From: Methylophilaceae bacterium
GTDB taxonomy: Bacteria; Pseudomonadota; Gammaproteobacteria; Burkholderiales; Methylophilaceae
DNA length: 10,464 nucleotides
Direction of reading: 5' to 3'
NCBI GenBank assembly: GCA_003533095.1
Contig: DOEL01000029.1
Location: 15,023-25,486, forward strand
Shown: positions 1 through 7,546 of the stretch, piece by piece
Numbering within the stretch: the stretch's first letter is position 1
Layout of the letters: each line of letters opens with the position of its first letter
Program-made: the position numbers and the translations under genes
The notes under the pieces: generated by a model
What the model was told of the DNA's origin: nothing
The model's input: only the letters and a program-made list of their open reading frames with translations
Databases searched by the model: none

Positions 1-713
1 GTTGTAACGATAATAGCGCCTGTGACAGGGACTTTTTGAGATAACGTGAGTTGAATATCACCGGTGCCAGGCGGTAAATCAACAACAAGATAATCAAGTT
101 TATCCCATCTTGTTTCTTTTAAGAGTTGTTCGAGTGTGCCTGTAACCATCGGACCTCGCCACACCATGGGCGTTTCCGTATCTACAAGAAATCCAATCGA
201 CATAGCTTGAATGTCGTGAGCTACAATAGGCTCCATTGACTTACCATCTTTACTCTCAGGTTTTGAGTGTATCCCTAGCATTTGAGGTTGGCTTGGGCCA
301 TAAATATCAGCATCTAAAATGCCTACGCGAGCGCCTTCAGCTGATAAAGCTAAAGCGAGATTAACTGCGGTTGTAGACTTTCCTACGCCACCTTTACCTG
401 AGGCAACAGCAATAATGTTCTTAACACCAGGAATAAGCGCTATGCCTTTTTGAGCCGCATGGGATGTGATTTTAAAATCAACTTCAATACTTAAATTAAC
501 TTCAGGCAGTATTTTTTTAATTTGAGTCGCAATTAAATTTTTGATGTCATTTAATTGGCTTTTAGCTGGATAGCCAAGTAAGACTTTGATATCAATATCA
601 TTATCTTTTATTGAAATACTTTTAATAGATTTATCGTTAATGAGGTTGTCGTTTGTATTGGGATCAACAACGTCTTTTAACAGTTCTTTTATTTGATCTT
701 CTGAGTGGGTCAT
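1..713 (-). CDS. mrp: Mrp/ApbC family iron-sulfur cluster carrier ATPase (3' end beyond window)
   Basis: The first 237 residues of a Mrp/NBP35-family P-loop ATPase are visible; the C-terminus, where the family carries its CxxC cluster ligands, lies off the left edge. Family role: binds and transfers Fe-S clusters to apoproteins in the cytoplasm. Residues 1 to about 90 form the small N-terminal MIP18/DUF59-like domain. A deviant Walker A motif GKGGVGKST is at 106-114, DADIYGPS at 134-141 and the Walker-B region DLPPGTGD at 212-219, all intact. The frame opens at ATG (711-713) with no good Shine-Dalgarno sequence upstream. The gene diverges from metG, the same arrangement that gave E. coli mrp its name. 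No frameshift was seen in the visible part. Family assignment is firm; which apoproteins it serves cannot be read from the sequence. Confidence 0.95.
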   Translation of the reverse strand, partial: MTHSEDQIKELLKDVVDPNTNDNLINDKSIKSISIKDNDIDIKVLLGYPAKSQLNDIKNLIATQIKKILPEVNLSIEVDFKITSHAAQKGIALIPGVKNIIAVASGKGGVGKSTTAVNLALALSAEGARVGILDADIYGPSQPQMLGIHSKPESKDGKSMEPIVAHDIQAMSIGFLVDTETPMVWRGPMVTGTLEQLLKETRWDKLDYLVVDLPPGTGDIQLTLSQKVPVTGAIIVT

Positions 714-751
714 GAGGCAATAATTTTAACCTATCTTAGTTGAGGCGTCAT

Positions 752-780
752 TTGATAGAATAGGGACTTAGTCAAATCAA
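752..780 (-). promoter_or_regulatory. Candidate sigma70 promoter for mrp
   Basis: Read on the minus strand, TTGATT (775-780) and TATCAA (752-757) are separated by 17 bp, each matching the sigma70 consensus at 4 of 6 positions. Transcription would start about 30 nt upstream of the mrp ATG. It overlaps the candidate metG -10 element on the other strand. In AT-rich DNA such matches arise by chance, so this is only a candidate. Confidence 0.3.
753..761 (+). promoter_or_regulatory. Candidate extended -10 promoter for metG
   Basis: TG at 753-754, one base, then TAGAAT at 756-761 forms an extended -10 element (TGn plus a 5 of 6 match to TATAAT). No convincing -35 box lies at the right distance, which extended -10 promoters can tolerate. 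The expected start near 768 gives a leader of about 28 nt before the metG ATG at 797. Confidence 0.4.
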
Positions 781-796
781 TAAAGTTTCTCAATTC

Positions 797-2830
797 ATGC
801 GAAAGATCTTAGTTACTTCAGCCTTGCCGTACGCGAATGGAAGTATTCATTTGGGCCATTTAGTGGAATATATCCAAACTGATATTTGGGTTAGATTTCA
901 AAAATTGCAAGGCCATGAGGCTTATTATGTATGTGCCGATGATACACATGGAACTCCTATTATGCTTAGGGCTGAAAAAGAAGGCATTACGCCGGAAGCA
1001 CTAATTAAAAAAGTTCATGTAGAGCATTCAAAAGATTTTTCTGATTTTTTTGTAAATTTTGACAATTTTTATTCTACAAACTCTTCTGAAAATTTAGAGC
1101 TGTCGCAAACTGTTTATAAAAAACTTAAACAGAATAAAAAGATTTTTACAAAAACCATAGAGCAATTTTACGATCCAGTGAAAGAAATGTTTTTACCTGA
1201 TCGCTTTATTAAGGGTGAATGTCCTAAATGTCACTCTAAGGATCAATATGGTGATTCATGTGAAGTTTGCGGTGCTACATATGCACCGACTGAATTAATT
1301 AATCCTACTTCTTCTGTTTCAGGTTCTGTGCCTATCAGAAAAGAAACGGAACATTATTTCTTTAAACTTTCCGAGTGCGAGACATTTTTAAAAAACTGGA
1401 CATCCTCTGGGACACTTCAGCAAGAAGCTGCAAATAAAATGAAAGAGTGGTTTAAATCTGGCTTAGCTGATTGGGATATTTCAAGAGATGCCCCTTATTT
1501 TGGTTTTGAAATACCTGATGCACCAGGTAAGTATTTTTATGTTTGGCTTGATGCACCCATTGGGTATATGGCGAGCTTTAAAAAGCTTTGTGATGATAAA
1601 AAAATAAATTTTGATGAGTTCTGGAACGCAGATTCTAAAACAGAGCTGTATCATTTTATTGGGAAAGATATTCTTTATTTCCATGCATTATTTTGGCCTG
1701 CCACTCTAGAATTTTCTGGGTATAGAAAACCCACAAAGATTTTTGCACATGGGTTTCTTACGGTAAATGCAGAGAAGATGTCTAAATCTCGGGGCACCTT
1801 CATTACAGCTCGAAGTTACTTAGATCATATTAAGAATCCTGACTATCTTCGATACTATTACGCTGCTAAATTAAATAGCACGATGGAAGATATTGATCTT
1901 AATTTGGATGATTTTTTATCTCGAGTGAATAGCGATCTTGTAGGAAAATTTATTAATATCGCAAGTCGAACTTCTGGATTTATTCAAAAATATTTTGAAG
2001 GCAAACTTTTTCTTGATGATTCAAAAACTGACCCTGAACATATTGCTATTACGCAAAAATGCAAGGATATTGAAAATGAAATCATGAGTTACTTTGAGTC
2101 TAGAGAGTACGGTCGTGCAATTCGAGAGATTATGCGTGTAGCAGATATTACAAATGAATACGTGAATACAAAAGCACCTTGGACACTTGCAAAGGACGAT
2201 GCTCAACATAAATCAGGTTCAGATTTGCATGTGATATGTAGTAGAAGTCTTGAAGCTTTTAGACGACTTTCTATTTATCTTGCACCTGTATTGCCTAAAC
2301 TCACTTCTGATATAGCAAAATTTTTTAATGAAAAAGAATTTAAGTCATTTAAAGATCTTGATAAAAAAGATATTACCGTTAACCAGTATCAACACATATT
2401 AACTAGAGTTGAAAAGAAAGATATCGACATGATGATTGAATCAAACAAAGAGTCTTTGGACAAAAATAATGAATCCTCGAAAAAGGTAGACGTCGATCAA
2501 TCGACCATCTCGATTGAAGATTTTATGAAAATTGATTTAAGAGTTGCGCTTATTAAAGAAGCCTCTTTTGTTGAAGGCGCTGACAGTCTTTTAAGATTAA
2601 GCTTAGACATTAATGATGGCCGTCCAAGACAAGTTTTTGCAGGTATTAAATCTAAGTACAATCCTGATCAGCTTGTTGGAAAATTAACTGTCATGGTTGC
2701 CAATTTAAAACCAAGACAAATGAAATTTGGTTTATCTGAGGGTATGGTGCTTGCTGCAAGCAATGAATCTGAAGGGCCTTTCGTGCTTTATCCAGATCAA
2801 GGTGCTAAGCCTGGTATGCGAATTAAATAA
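797..2830 (+). CDS. metG: Methionyl-tRNA synthetase
   Basis: Charges tRNA-Met with methionine for initiation and elongation in the cytoplasm. It has 677 residues, the full bacterial MetG length. Class I signatures are present: HLGH (the HIGH motif) at 18-21 and KMSKS at 327-331. A zinc knuckle uses Cys 142, 145, 155 and 158. The anticodon-binding alpha-helical domain follows the catalytic core. After a charged, low-complexity linker (about 545-570), residues 572-677 form an OB-fold tRNA-binding domain (EMAPII/Trbp111 type), which usually makes the enzyme a dimer. The ATG start is supported by the conserved N-terminus [13 protein letters not shown]; the upstream bases show no Shine-Dalgarno sequence. 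It runs alone on the plus strand, divergent from mrp and convergent with pyrF. Its TAA is directly adjacent to the pyrF stop codon. Confidence 0.98.
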   Translation: MRKILVTSALPYANGSIHLGHLVEYIQTDIWVRFQKLQGHEAYYVCADDTHGTPIMLRAEKEGITPEALIKKVHVEHSKDFSDFFVNFDNFYSTNSSENLELSQTVYKKLKQNKKIFTKTIEQFYDPVKEMFLPDRFIKGECPKCHSKDQYGDSCEVCGATYAPTELINPTSSVSGSVPIRKETEHYFFKLSECETFLKNWTSSGTLQQEAANKMKEWFKSGLADWDISRDAPYFGFEIPDAPGKYFYVWLDAPIGYMASFKKLCDDKKINFDEFWNADSKTELYHFIGKDILYFHALFWPATLEFSGYRKPTKIFAHGFLTVNAEKMSKSRGTFITARSYLDHIKNPDYLRYYYAAKLNSTMEDIDLNLDDFLSRVNSDLVGKFINIASRTSGFIQKYFEGKLFLDDSKTDPEHIAITQKCKDIENEIMSYFESREYGRAIREIMRVADITNEYVNTKAPWTLAKDDAQHKSGSDLHVICSRSLEAFRRLSIYLAPVLPKLTSDIAKFFNEKEFKSFKDLDKKDITVNQYQHILTRVEKKDIDMMIESNKESLDKNNESSKKVDVDQSTISIEDFMKIDLRVALIKEASFVEGADSLLRLSLDINDGRPRQVFAGIKSKYNPDQLVGKLTVMVANLKPRQMKFGLSEGMVLAASNESEGPFVLYPDQGAKPGMRIK

Positions 2831-2862
2831 TTAACCTTGGTTAATTTCTAAATAAATTTTTT
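2829..2862. terminator. Weak hairpin at the metG/pyrF convergent junction
   Basis: Bases 2829-2846 form an inverted repeat with arms AATTAACC and GGTTAATT around a central TT. On the plus strand a run of six T (2857-2862) follows about ten bases later, so it could end metG transcription inside the 3' end of pyrF. On the minus strand only an interrupted AT tract follows. The stem is A/U-rich and short, so termination efficiency is doubtful, but there is no other room for a terminator between these two genes. Confidence 0.35.
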
Positions 2863-3532
2863 CTAGAGTTTTTGAAGGGTCTTTTGATTGCGTAATCGGT
2901 CTTCCAATCACGAGATGACTAGATCCTGCTTTGATAGCCTCTAAAGGCGTCATAGTTCTCACTTGATCATTTGCAACATCATCAGCCATTCTTATACCTG
3001 GCGTCACGAATAAGAATGTCGGATTAAACTGTTTTTTTAAAAAGTGTAAATCTTTGGCAGAGCAAACAATACCGTGAAGCCCATTTTGTTCAGTTAATTT
3101 AGCGAGATGTAAAACTTGATCTTCTAAATTTCTAGATACACCAATTTCTTCTAAAGTTTTTTGATCCATACTTGTCAAAACTGTGACTGCAATAAGAAGT
3201 GGTGGCTGTTTGACCTTACTCGTTCCTTCGAGTGCCGCTTCTAACATCTTACTTCCTCCAGAAGCATGAACATTGATCATCCATACACCTAACTGGCTTG
3301 CTGCTTCACACGCCTTTTTAACAGTTGTAGGAATGTCATGGAATTTAAGATCTAAAAATACTTTGAAGTTTTTACTGTGCAGGTATTCAACAAAAGCAGG
3401 TCCAGTGGCTGTAAATAATTCTTTGCCAACTTTTAAATTACAATAATCTGGACTAAGTTGCGAAACTAAGTTTTTTACATCTTTAAGATTCGCAAAATCA
3501 AGAGCTACGGTGACTTTATGCGTTGATGTCAT
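2831..3532 (-). CDS. pyrF: Orotidine 5'-phosphate decarboxylase
   Basis: Catalyses the last step of UMP synthesis, OMP to UMP plus CO2. It has 233 residues and is a class I PyrF. The catalytic set is intact: Lys34 in NLKVGKE, and Asp61, Lys63 and Asp66 in DLKFHDIP. The phosphate-binding loop GRPIT (Arg211) is near the C-terminus. Each residue sits ten positions earlier than in E. coli PyrF because the N-terminus is shorter. The ATG overlaps the lapB stop codon as TAATG, with no Shine-Dalgarno sequence, so translation is probably coupled to lapB. The lapB-pyrF order is shared with E. coli. It ends flush against metG on the opposite strand, and its last codons form part of the junction hairpin. 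Confidence 0.97.
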   Translation of the reverse strand: MTSTHKVTVALDFANLKDVKNLVSQLSPDYCNLKVGKELFTATGPAFVEYLHSKNFKVFLDLKFHDIPTTVKKACEAASQLGVWMINVHASGGSKMLEAALEGTSKVKQPPLLIAVTVLTSMDQKTLEEIGVSRNLEDQVLHLAKLTEQNGLHGIVCSAKDLHFLKKQFNPTFLFVTPGIRMADDVANDQVRTMTPLEAIKAGSSHLVIGRPITQSKDPSKTLEKIYLEINQG

Positions 3533-4704
3533 TAACTAATTTCATTCATTTCACTAGGTTCTGCCGGAAGAGCTTCCCAAGCATTACAGGCCGGACATTG
3601 CCAATGATGCTGTTTAGCTTTAAAGCCACAACTATTGCATGTAAATAAACGTCGATTACCAATAGCATTTCGAACCGTTTGTTGAATGAGTTGAATATCT
3701 TGTTCTTTGTGCTTGCTATTCATAGCCCGCGCTTGAAATAATTGATCTAGTGCTTGAAGACTTGGTTTTCTAATAAGCTCTTTTCGTGCAAGTTCTTCAG
3801 CCATTTCAAAACCTTCTAGTTTTAATGTGGCTTCATAGATAACATTAAGCAAAGATCTTAATTTGTAATTTTCGAAGTAAAGATTGAGAAGTGATAAACC
3901 TTCTTCAGGTTTTTTAAGTTTCTCAAATGAATTAAGTATTTTGGCAGCAACCAGACCTAAGGACTCTGGATCTTGAAACTCAATTTTTTTCCAGTGATTA
4001 ATCGCTTTGTTATAATCACCATCTTCTGCATCTAAATCACCAAGTAAAATATTTGCTCGGACACATTTCTTATGAGCGTCGAGAGCATCGTTAAGTGACT
4101 TAATTGCTGACTTTTTATCTTTATCTAAAATTGCATTCAGAGCAATTTCACAATGGTAATGGCTAATTTGCAATCTAAATGAAACGCCTGATTCTTTTTC
4201 TAATTTTGTAGCCATCTTAATCGCGTTTTGCCACTCACGTTCTTTTACGTAAATTTCAAGTAAAGCATTAGATGCATATTGTTTATATTTTCCAGATTCT
4301 AATTTTAGGAATAATTCTTCAGCACGATCAAATAAGCCTGCTTTAAGATAATCTTGAGCTAATTCAGCTTTCACAGATTCTTCTTGTGAAGGATTAAGGT
4401 CTCGATTTTCTAATAGATCTAAATGCATATTGATAGCGCGATCAATGTGACCCATCCGCCTTAAAATGCTACCTAAGGCAAAGTGCAATTCAAGTGATTC
4501 ATTATTAATACGAACAGCATCCATAAAAGCGTTTATTGCTTTTTCGTATTGATTGGTGATGAGGTAATTAAGTCCTTTGAAGTAAGTCGCAGGAAGGCTT
4601 GTCGATTCCTTCATGAGTTGTTTAATGTCAATGCGAGCGGCCACCCAACCCAATGCAAAGAAGAAGGGGATAACAAGGAGCCACCAATATTCGAATTGAA
4701 TCAT
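3532..4704 (-). CDS. lapB: Lipopolysaccharide assembly protein B (TPR protein with rubredoxin-like zinc domain)
   Basis: LapB (YciM) is an inner-membrane adaptor that presents LpxC to the FtsH protease and so limits lipid A synthesis. This protein has 390 residues; E. coli LapB has 389. Residues 5-23 are a single hydrophobic N-terminal segment (YWWLLVIPFFFALGWVAAR), which would leave the rest in the cytoplasm. Residues about 40-345 are tandem TPR helices. The C-terminal rubredoxin-type knuckle uses Cys 356, 359, 370 and 373. The ATG start places the membrane anchor at the very N-terminus as in the family. It is separated from ihfB by a terminator and appears to have its own promoter, and it overlaps pyrF by one base. 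The usual partner lapA is not beside it. Confidence 0.96.
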   Translation of the reverse strand: MIQFEYWWLLVIPFFFALGWVAARIDIKQLMKESTSLPATYFKGLNYLITNQYEKAINAFMDAVRINNESLELHFALGSILRRMGHIDRAINMHLDLLENRDLNPSQEESVKAELAQDYLKAGLFDRAEELFLKLESGKYKQYASNALLEIYVKEREWQNAIKMATKLEKESGVSFRLQISHYHCEIALNAILDKDKKSAIKSLNDALDAHKKCVRANILLGDLDAEDGDYNKAINHWKKIEFQDPESLGLVAAKILNSFEKLKKPEEGLSLLNLYFENYKLRSLLNVIYEATLKLEGFEMAEELARKELIRKPSLQALDQLFQARAMNSKHKEQDIQLIQQTVRNAIGNRRLFTCNSCGFKAKQHHWQCPACNAWEALPAEPSEMNEIS

Positions 4705-4713
4705 ATTTGATTT

Positions 4714-4741
4714 ATTGTATAACTATTAATTGATAGATCAA
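4714..4741 (-). promoter_or_regulatory. Candidate sigma70 promoter for lapB-pyrF
   Basis: On the minus strand TTGATC (4736-4741) and TACAAT (4714-4719) are spaced by 16 bp, matching consensus at 4 and 5 of 6 positions. The -10 box ends only 9 bases before the lapB ATG, so the transcript would start within a few bases of the start codon. The -35 box begins inside the T-tract of the upstream terminator. A promoter is needed here if the ihfB terminator works. Confidence 0.45.
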
Positions 4742-4775
4742 AAAAAAAGCATATCCTGTTAGAAGATATGCTTTT
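4740..4775 (-). terminator. Rho-independent terminator after ihfB
   Basis: On the minus strand the arm AAAAGCATATC (4765-4775) pairs perfectly with GATATGCTTTT (4745-4755) across a 9-base loop, and the right arm runs into nine consecutive T (4740-4748). It begins 16 bp past the ihfB stop codon and would end the rpsA-ihfB transcript. On the plus strand only four T follow the stem, so it is directional. Confidence 0.85.
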
Positions 4776-4791
4776 AAAAAGATATTTATAA

Positions 4792-5070
4792 TTATTTATC
4801 AACGCGATCTCTAAGTTCTTTGCCTGCTTTAAAATGAGGTACATATTTTTCCGGCACTTCAACTTTTGAACCTGTTTTAGGGTTTCTTCCTAAACGAGGT
4901 GGTCGGTAATTTAGACTAAAACTGCCAAAGCCTCTAATTTCAATTCTTTTGCCTTTGGAGAGTGTTTCACCCATAGCATCAAGAATCGTTTTGACCGACA
5001 ACTCAGCGTCTTTATAAACTAACTGAGAGAAACGGCTAGCAAGTAAGTTGATTAATTTAGACTTCGTCAT
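4792..5070 (-). CDS. ihfB: Integration host factor subunit beta
   Basis: DNA-bending nucleoid protein that pairs with IhfA (encoded elsewhere). It has 92 residues, normal for the HU/IHF family. The family signature runs through [10 protein letters not shown] and GRNPKTG. Glu44 and Arg46, which contact the conserved TTR half of IHF sites in E. coli IHF-beta, are both present, as is Pro64 at the tip of the DNA-intercalating beta arm. These residues and the [15 protein letters not shown] end favour IHF-beta over HU. The ATG lies 8 bp after the rpsA stop codon with no clear Shine-Dalgarno sequence, implying co-transcription and possibly coupled translation with rpsA, the conserved proteobacterial arrangement. 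A strong terminator follows. Confidence 0.97.
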   Translation of the reverse strand: MTKSKLINLLASRFSQLVYKDAELSVKTILDAMGETLSKGKRIEIRGFGSFSLNYRPPRLGRNPKTGSKVEVPEKYVPHFKAGKELRDRVDK

Positions 5071-5078
5071 AAGATTAA

Positions 5079-6794
5079 TTATTTTTTACTATCTAATTTT
5101 GCCTTTAATAATGCACCAAGGTTAGTTGTGCCAGCATTATCAGAACCTTCTTCAACCTCTACTTTTTTCTTAGCAGCTTTTGGTTTAGCTGTATTTTTAG
5201 ATTTAAGTGAGAGTTGGATTGTTTTTTCTTTAGCGTCGACATTAAGTATTTTAACTTCAATTTCGTCGCCTACTTTAACAACAGTTGAAGCATCATCAAC
5301 TTTATCTTCGCTGACTTCACTGATATCAACCGTGCCTTCAACTTGATCAGCTAGAGTTACTACGATACCAGAAGTATCTGCTGATTTAACTGTGCCTTTA
5401 ACAAAACTACCTTTATCGTTAGCTTTTGTGAAGCCTGTGAAGTTGTCGCCTGATAATTGCTTAAGTCCAAGAGAAATTCTTTCTTTCTCAACATCGATCG
5501 CGACGATAAGCGCTTCGAGTTCATCACCTTTTTTAAAGTTTCTAATCGCTTCTTCACCTGTTTTATCCCATGAGATATCAGACAAATGAATAAGGCCATC
5601 TATACCGCCATCAAGACCGATGAAGATACCGAAATCAGTAATTGATTTAATAGGACCGCTAACTTTGTCACCTTTTTTATGTGTTTCAGAAAATTCTGCC
5701 CAAGGGTTTGATTTGCATTGTTTCATACCTAAGGAAAGTCTTCTTCTGTCTTCGTCAATTTCAAGAATCATGACTTCAACTTCATCGCCGAGCTGTGCAA
5801 TTTTTCCTGGGTGAATATTTTTATTTGTCCAATCCATTTCTGAAACGTGAACTAAACCTTCAATACCAGCTTCAATTTCAACGAAAGCACCGTAGTCAGT
5901 TAAGTTAGATACTTTACCGAATAGACGTGTGCTTACTGGATATCTTCTTGATAAACCTTTCCAAGGGTCATCGTCGAGTTGTTTTAAACCTAATGAAACA
6001 CGATTCTTTTCTTGATCAAATTTAAGTACTTTAGCTTCAACTTCATCACCAATATTTAAAATTTCAGATGGATGTTTTACACGTCTCCATGCTAAGTCAG
6101 TAATATGGAGTAAGCCGTCAATACCGCCTAAGTCAACGAATGCACCATAATCTGTAATATTTTTAATAATACCTTTTACAGTTGCGCCTTCAGTAAGTGT
6201 GCCAATAACAGCATCTCTGTCTGCACCTGAAGATTGTTCCATCACTGCTTTTCTAGAAACAACTACATTGTTTCTTTTCTTATCAATTTTGATAACTTTA
6301 AGATCCCATTCTTTATTTTCAAATGGTGATGTGTCTTTAACAGGTCTTACATCAACGAGCGAGCCTGGAAGGAATGCTGTAATTCCATTCACAGAGACTC
6401 TTAAGCCACCTTTAACACGACTACTTACAAAACCTTTAACTACTGTTCCTTGATTCATTGCATCTTCAAGATCAAGCCATGCTTGCATTTTCTTTGCTTT
6501 ATCTCTTGATAAGATCGTTGAGCCAAAGCCATCTTCTAGTTTTTCGATTGCAACTTTAACAAAGTCACCCACTTTAACGTCAAGTCCGCCTTGGTCATTA
6601 AGAAATTCCTCGGCCTTGATAACGCTTTCTGATTTAAGCCCTGCATTAACAATCACAAAGTCATTATCAATTGATATAACTTCGGCTGTAATTACTTCGC
6701 CTGAACGCATTTCTTGAAGCGCTATACTTTCTTCAAATAGTGCTGCGAAACTTTCTGTGGATTTTGATTCTGTATTTTTTGCTGTCGTTGCCAT
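5079..6794 (-). CDS. rpsA: 30S ribosomal protein S1
   Basis: Binds mRNA and helps the 30S subunit load and unfold structured or Shine-Dalgarno-poor messages. It has 571 residues with six S1 (OB-fold) repeats at about 31-98, 116-182, 202-271, 288-358, 374-444 and 463-531. Repeats 3 to 5 carry the clearest core (TDYGAFV or TDFGIFI, then GLLHITD/GLVHVSE/GLIHLSD). A lysine- and glutamate-rich tail (532-571) ends in [14 protein letters not shown], slightly longer than E. coli S1 (557). The ATG is preceded by AGGT at an 8-base spacing, the only Shine-Dalgarno-like element before a start in this window. cmk lies 80 bp upstream and ihfB 8 bp downstream, the conserved cmk-rpsA-ihfB order. The leader shows hairpins compatible with autoregulation. 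Confidence 0.98.
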   Translation of the reverse strand: MATTAKNTESKSTESFAALFEESIALQEMRSGEVITAEVISIDNDFVIVNAGLKSESVIKAEEFLNDQGGLDVKVGDFVKVAIEKLEDGFGSTILSRDKAKKMQAWLDLEDAMNQGTVVKGFVSSRVKGGLRVSVNGITAFLPGSLVDVRPVKDTSPFENKEWDLKVIKIDKKRNNVVVSRKAVMEQSSGADRDAVIGTLTEGATVKGIIKNITDYGAFVDLGGIDGLLHITDLAWRRVKHPSEILNIGDEVEAKVLKFDQEKNRVSLGLKQLDDDPWKGLSRRYPVSTRLFGKVSNLTDYGAFVEIEAGIEGLVHVSEMDWTNKNIHPGKIAQLGDEVEVMILEIDEDRRRLSLGMKQCKSNPWAEFSETHKKGDKVSGPIKSITDFGIFIGLDGGIDGLIHLSDISWDKTGEEAIRNFKKGDELEALIVAIDVEKERISLGLKQLSGDNFTGFTKANDKGSFVKGTVKSADTSGIVVTLADQVEGTVDISEVSEDKVDDASTVVKVGDEIEVKILNVDAKEKTIQLSLKSKNTAKPKAAKKKVEVEEGSDNAGTTNLGALLKAKLDSKK

Positions 6795-6802
6795 TAAATG
6801 TT

Positions 6803-6830
6803 ACCTATAAAGTCCTACCTAGCGATAGGG
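6803..6830 (-). promoter_or_regulatory. rpsA ribosome-binding region with mutually exclusive pairings
   Basis: In the minus-strand RNA, CCCUAU (6825-6830) can pair locally with UAGG (6818-6821), or its CCUAU part can pair with AUAGG (6804-6808), which contains the AGGU ribosome-binding element (6803-6806) 8 bases before the ATG. The two pairings cannot coexist, so one exposes and the other hides the binding site. Stems of 4 to 5 bp are weak; a switch role is inference. Confidence 0.35.
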
Positions 6831-6844
6831 ATGTTAATGTTAGC

Positions 6845-6865
6845 AATAGATCTTTGAAATCTATT
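6845..6865 (-). promoter_or_regulatory. Hairpin in the cmk-rpsA leader
   Basis: Arms AATAGAT and ATCTATT flank a 7-base loop (a possible two further inner pairs). It lies 10 bp past the cmk stop codon and 50 bp before the rpsA ATG. No T-tract follows on either strand, so it does not look like a terminator. It could be an mRNA processing or stability element, or part of an S1 translational operator. The rest of the 80-bp gap shows no convincing promoter. Confidence 0.45.
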
Positions 6866-6874
6866 ACACCTAAT

Positions 6875-7546
6875 TTAAGACGTTTGAGACTTTAAACTGA
6901 AGAGATGGGTGATGTTATCAACGGCATCAGATATGCTTAATGTGTCTGTATCTATTTCTATAGCGTCTTTTGTTTTTAAAAGAGGTGAGATTTCTCTTTG
7001 TAAATCCCGCTTATCTCTTAAAATAATTTCACTTAAAACTGAGGCCATATTAGCAGAGTTTCCTTTTGAGATCAACTGTTTATATCTTCTTTCAGCCCTG
7101 ATTTGAGCGCTTGCAGTTAAGAATATTTTAATCCCAGCATGGGGAAAAACAACTGATGTCATATCCCTACCTTCGGCAACCAATCCCGGAGGTTTTTCAA
7201 AACTTCTTTGAAATCCGAGAATAGCTTCTCTTAGAGCTTTATGAACCGCAACCTCAGAGGCTCCCCGACCTGATTCTTCAGAGCGTATTGCTTCCGAAAC
7301 ATCTTTACCATTGAGTAAAATTTGATCATTTTTGAAGCTTAAATCAGCATTTTCGAGGACTTTGAGTAGCAAAGCTTCGTTATCGAGAGGTATATTTTGC
7401 ATGCGGCCTGCATAAGCGATCGTTCGATAGATAGACCCTGAATCTAAATAATGAAAACCTAGTTTTTCTGCCACAAGTTTAGCGACTGTACCTTTACCAG
7501 AAGCGGAAGGACCATCAATTGCAATAATAGGAACTTGAGATGTCAT
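6875..7546 (-). CDS. cmk: Cytidylate kinase (CMP/dCMP kinase)
   Basis: Phosphorylates CMP and dCMP with ATP, recycling cytidine nucleotides for RNA, DNA and lipid precursors. It has 223 residues, typical for bacterial Cmk. The P-loop GPSASGKGT is at 12-20. The CMP-binding residues expected in the family are visible: Ser36 and Arg41 in LDSGSIYR, and Arg127 and Asp128 in EGRDM. The lid and C-terminal RDKRD segment is at 177-181. The ATG directly follows the aroA stop (TAGATG, zero spacing), with no Shine-Dalgarno sequence, so translation probably depends on ribosomes finishing aroA. It is followed by rpsA after an 80-bp leader. Confidence 0.97.
   Translation of the reverse strand: MTSQVPIIAIDGPSASGKGTVAKLVAEKLGFHYLDSGSIYRTIAYAGRMQNIPLDNEALLLKVLENADLSFKNDQILLNGKDVSEAIRSEESGRGASEVAVHKALREAILGFQRSFEKPPGLVAEGRDMTSVVFPHAGIKIFLTASAQIRAERRYKQLISKGNSANMASVLSEIILRDKRDLQREISPLLKTKDAIEIDTDTLSISDAVDNITHLFSLKSQTS

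Noticed and set aside
714..731. TAAAAT close to the mrp start (minus strand) as a -10 box
   Set aside because: Transcription would begin at or inside the start codon and there is no -35 box; the motif at 752-780 fits better.
1481..2209. Minus-strand open frames (1481-1684, 2021-2209) opposite metG
   Set aside because: Antisense to conserved MetG coding sequence, with cysteine- and isoleucine-rich low-information translations and no family resemblance.
5360..5599. Minus-strand open frame of 79 codons inside rpsA in another frame
   Set aside because: Fully overlapped by the S1 repeats; the composition is a frame-shifted shadow and there is no start signal.
5128..6453. Several plus-strand open frames of 64 to 84 codons (5128-5346, 5392-5589, 5620-5814, 6199-6453)
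   Set aside because: All lie antisense to rpsA. Their serine- and leucine-rich translations are what the acidic, lysine-rich, AT-rich S1 repeats give on the opposite strand. No ribosome-binding site or recognisable domain.
6845..6865. Hairpin after cmk read as a terminator
   Set aside because: No T-tract follows the stem on either strand, and rpsA needs transcription through it unless it has its own promoter, for which no clear motif was seen.
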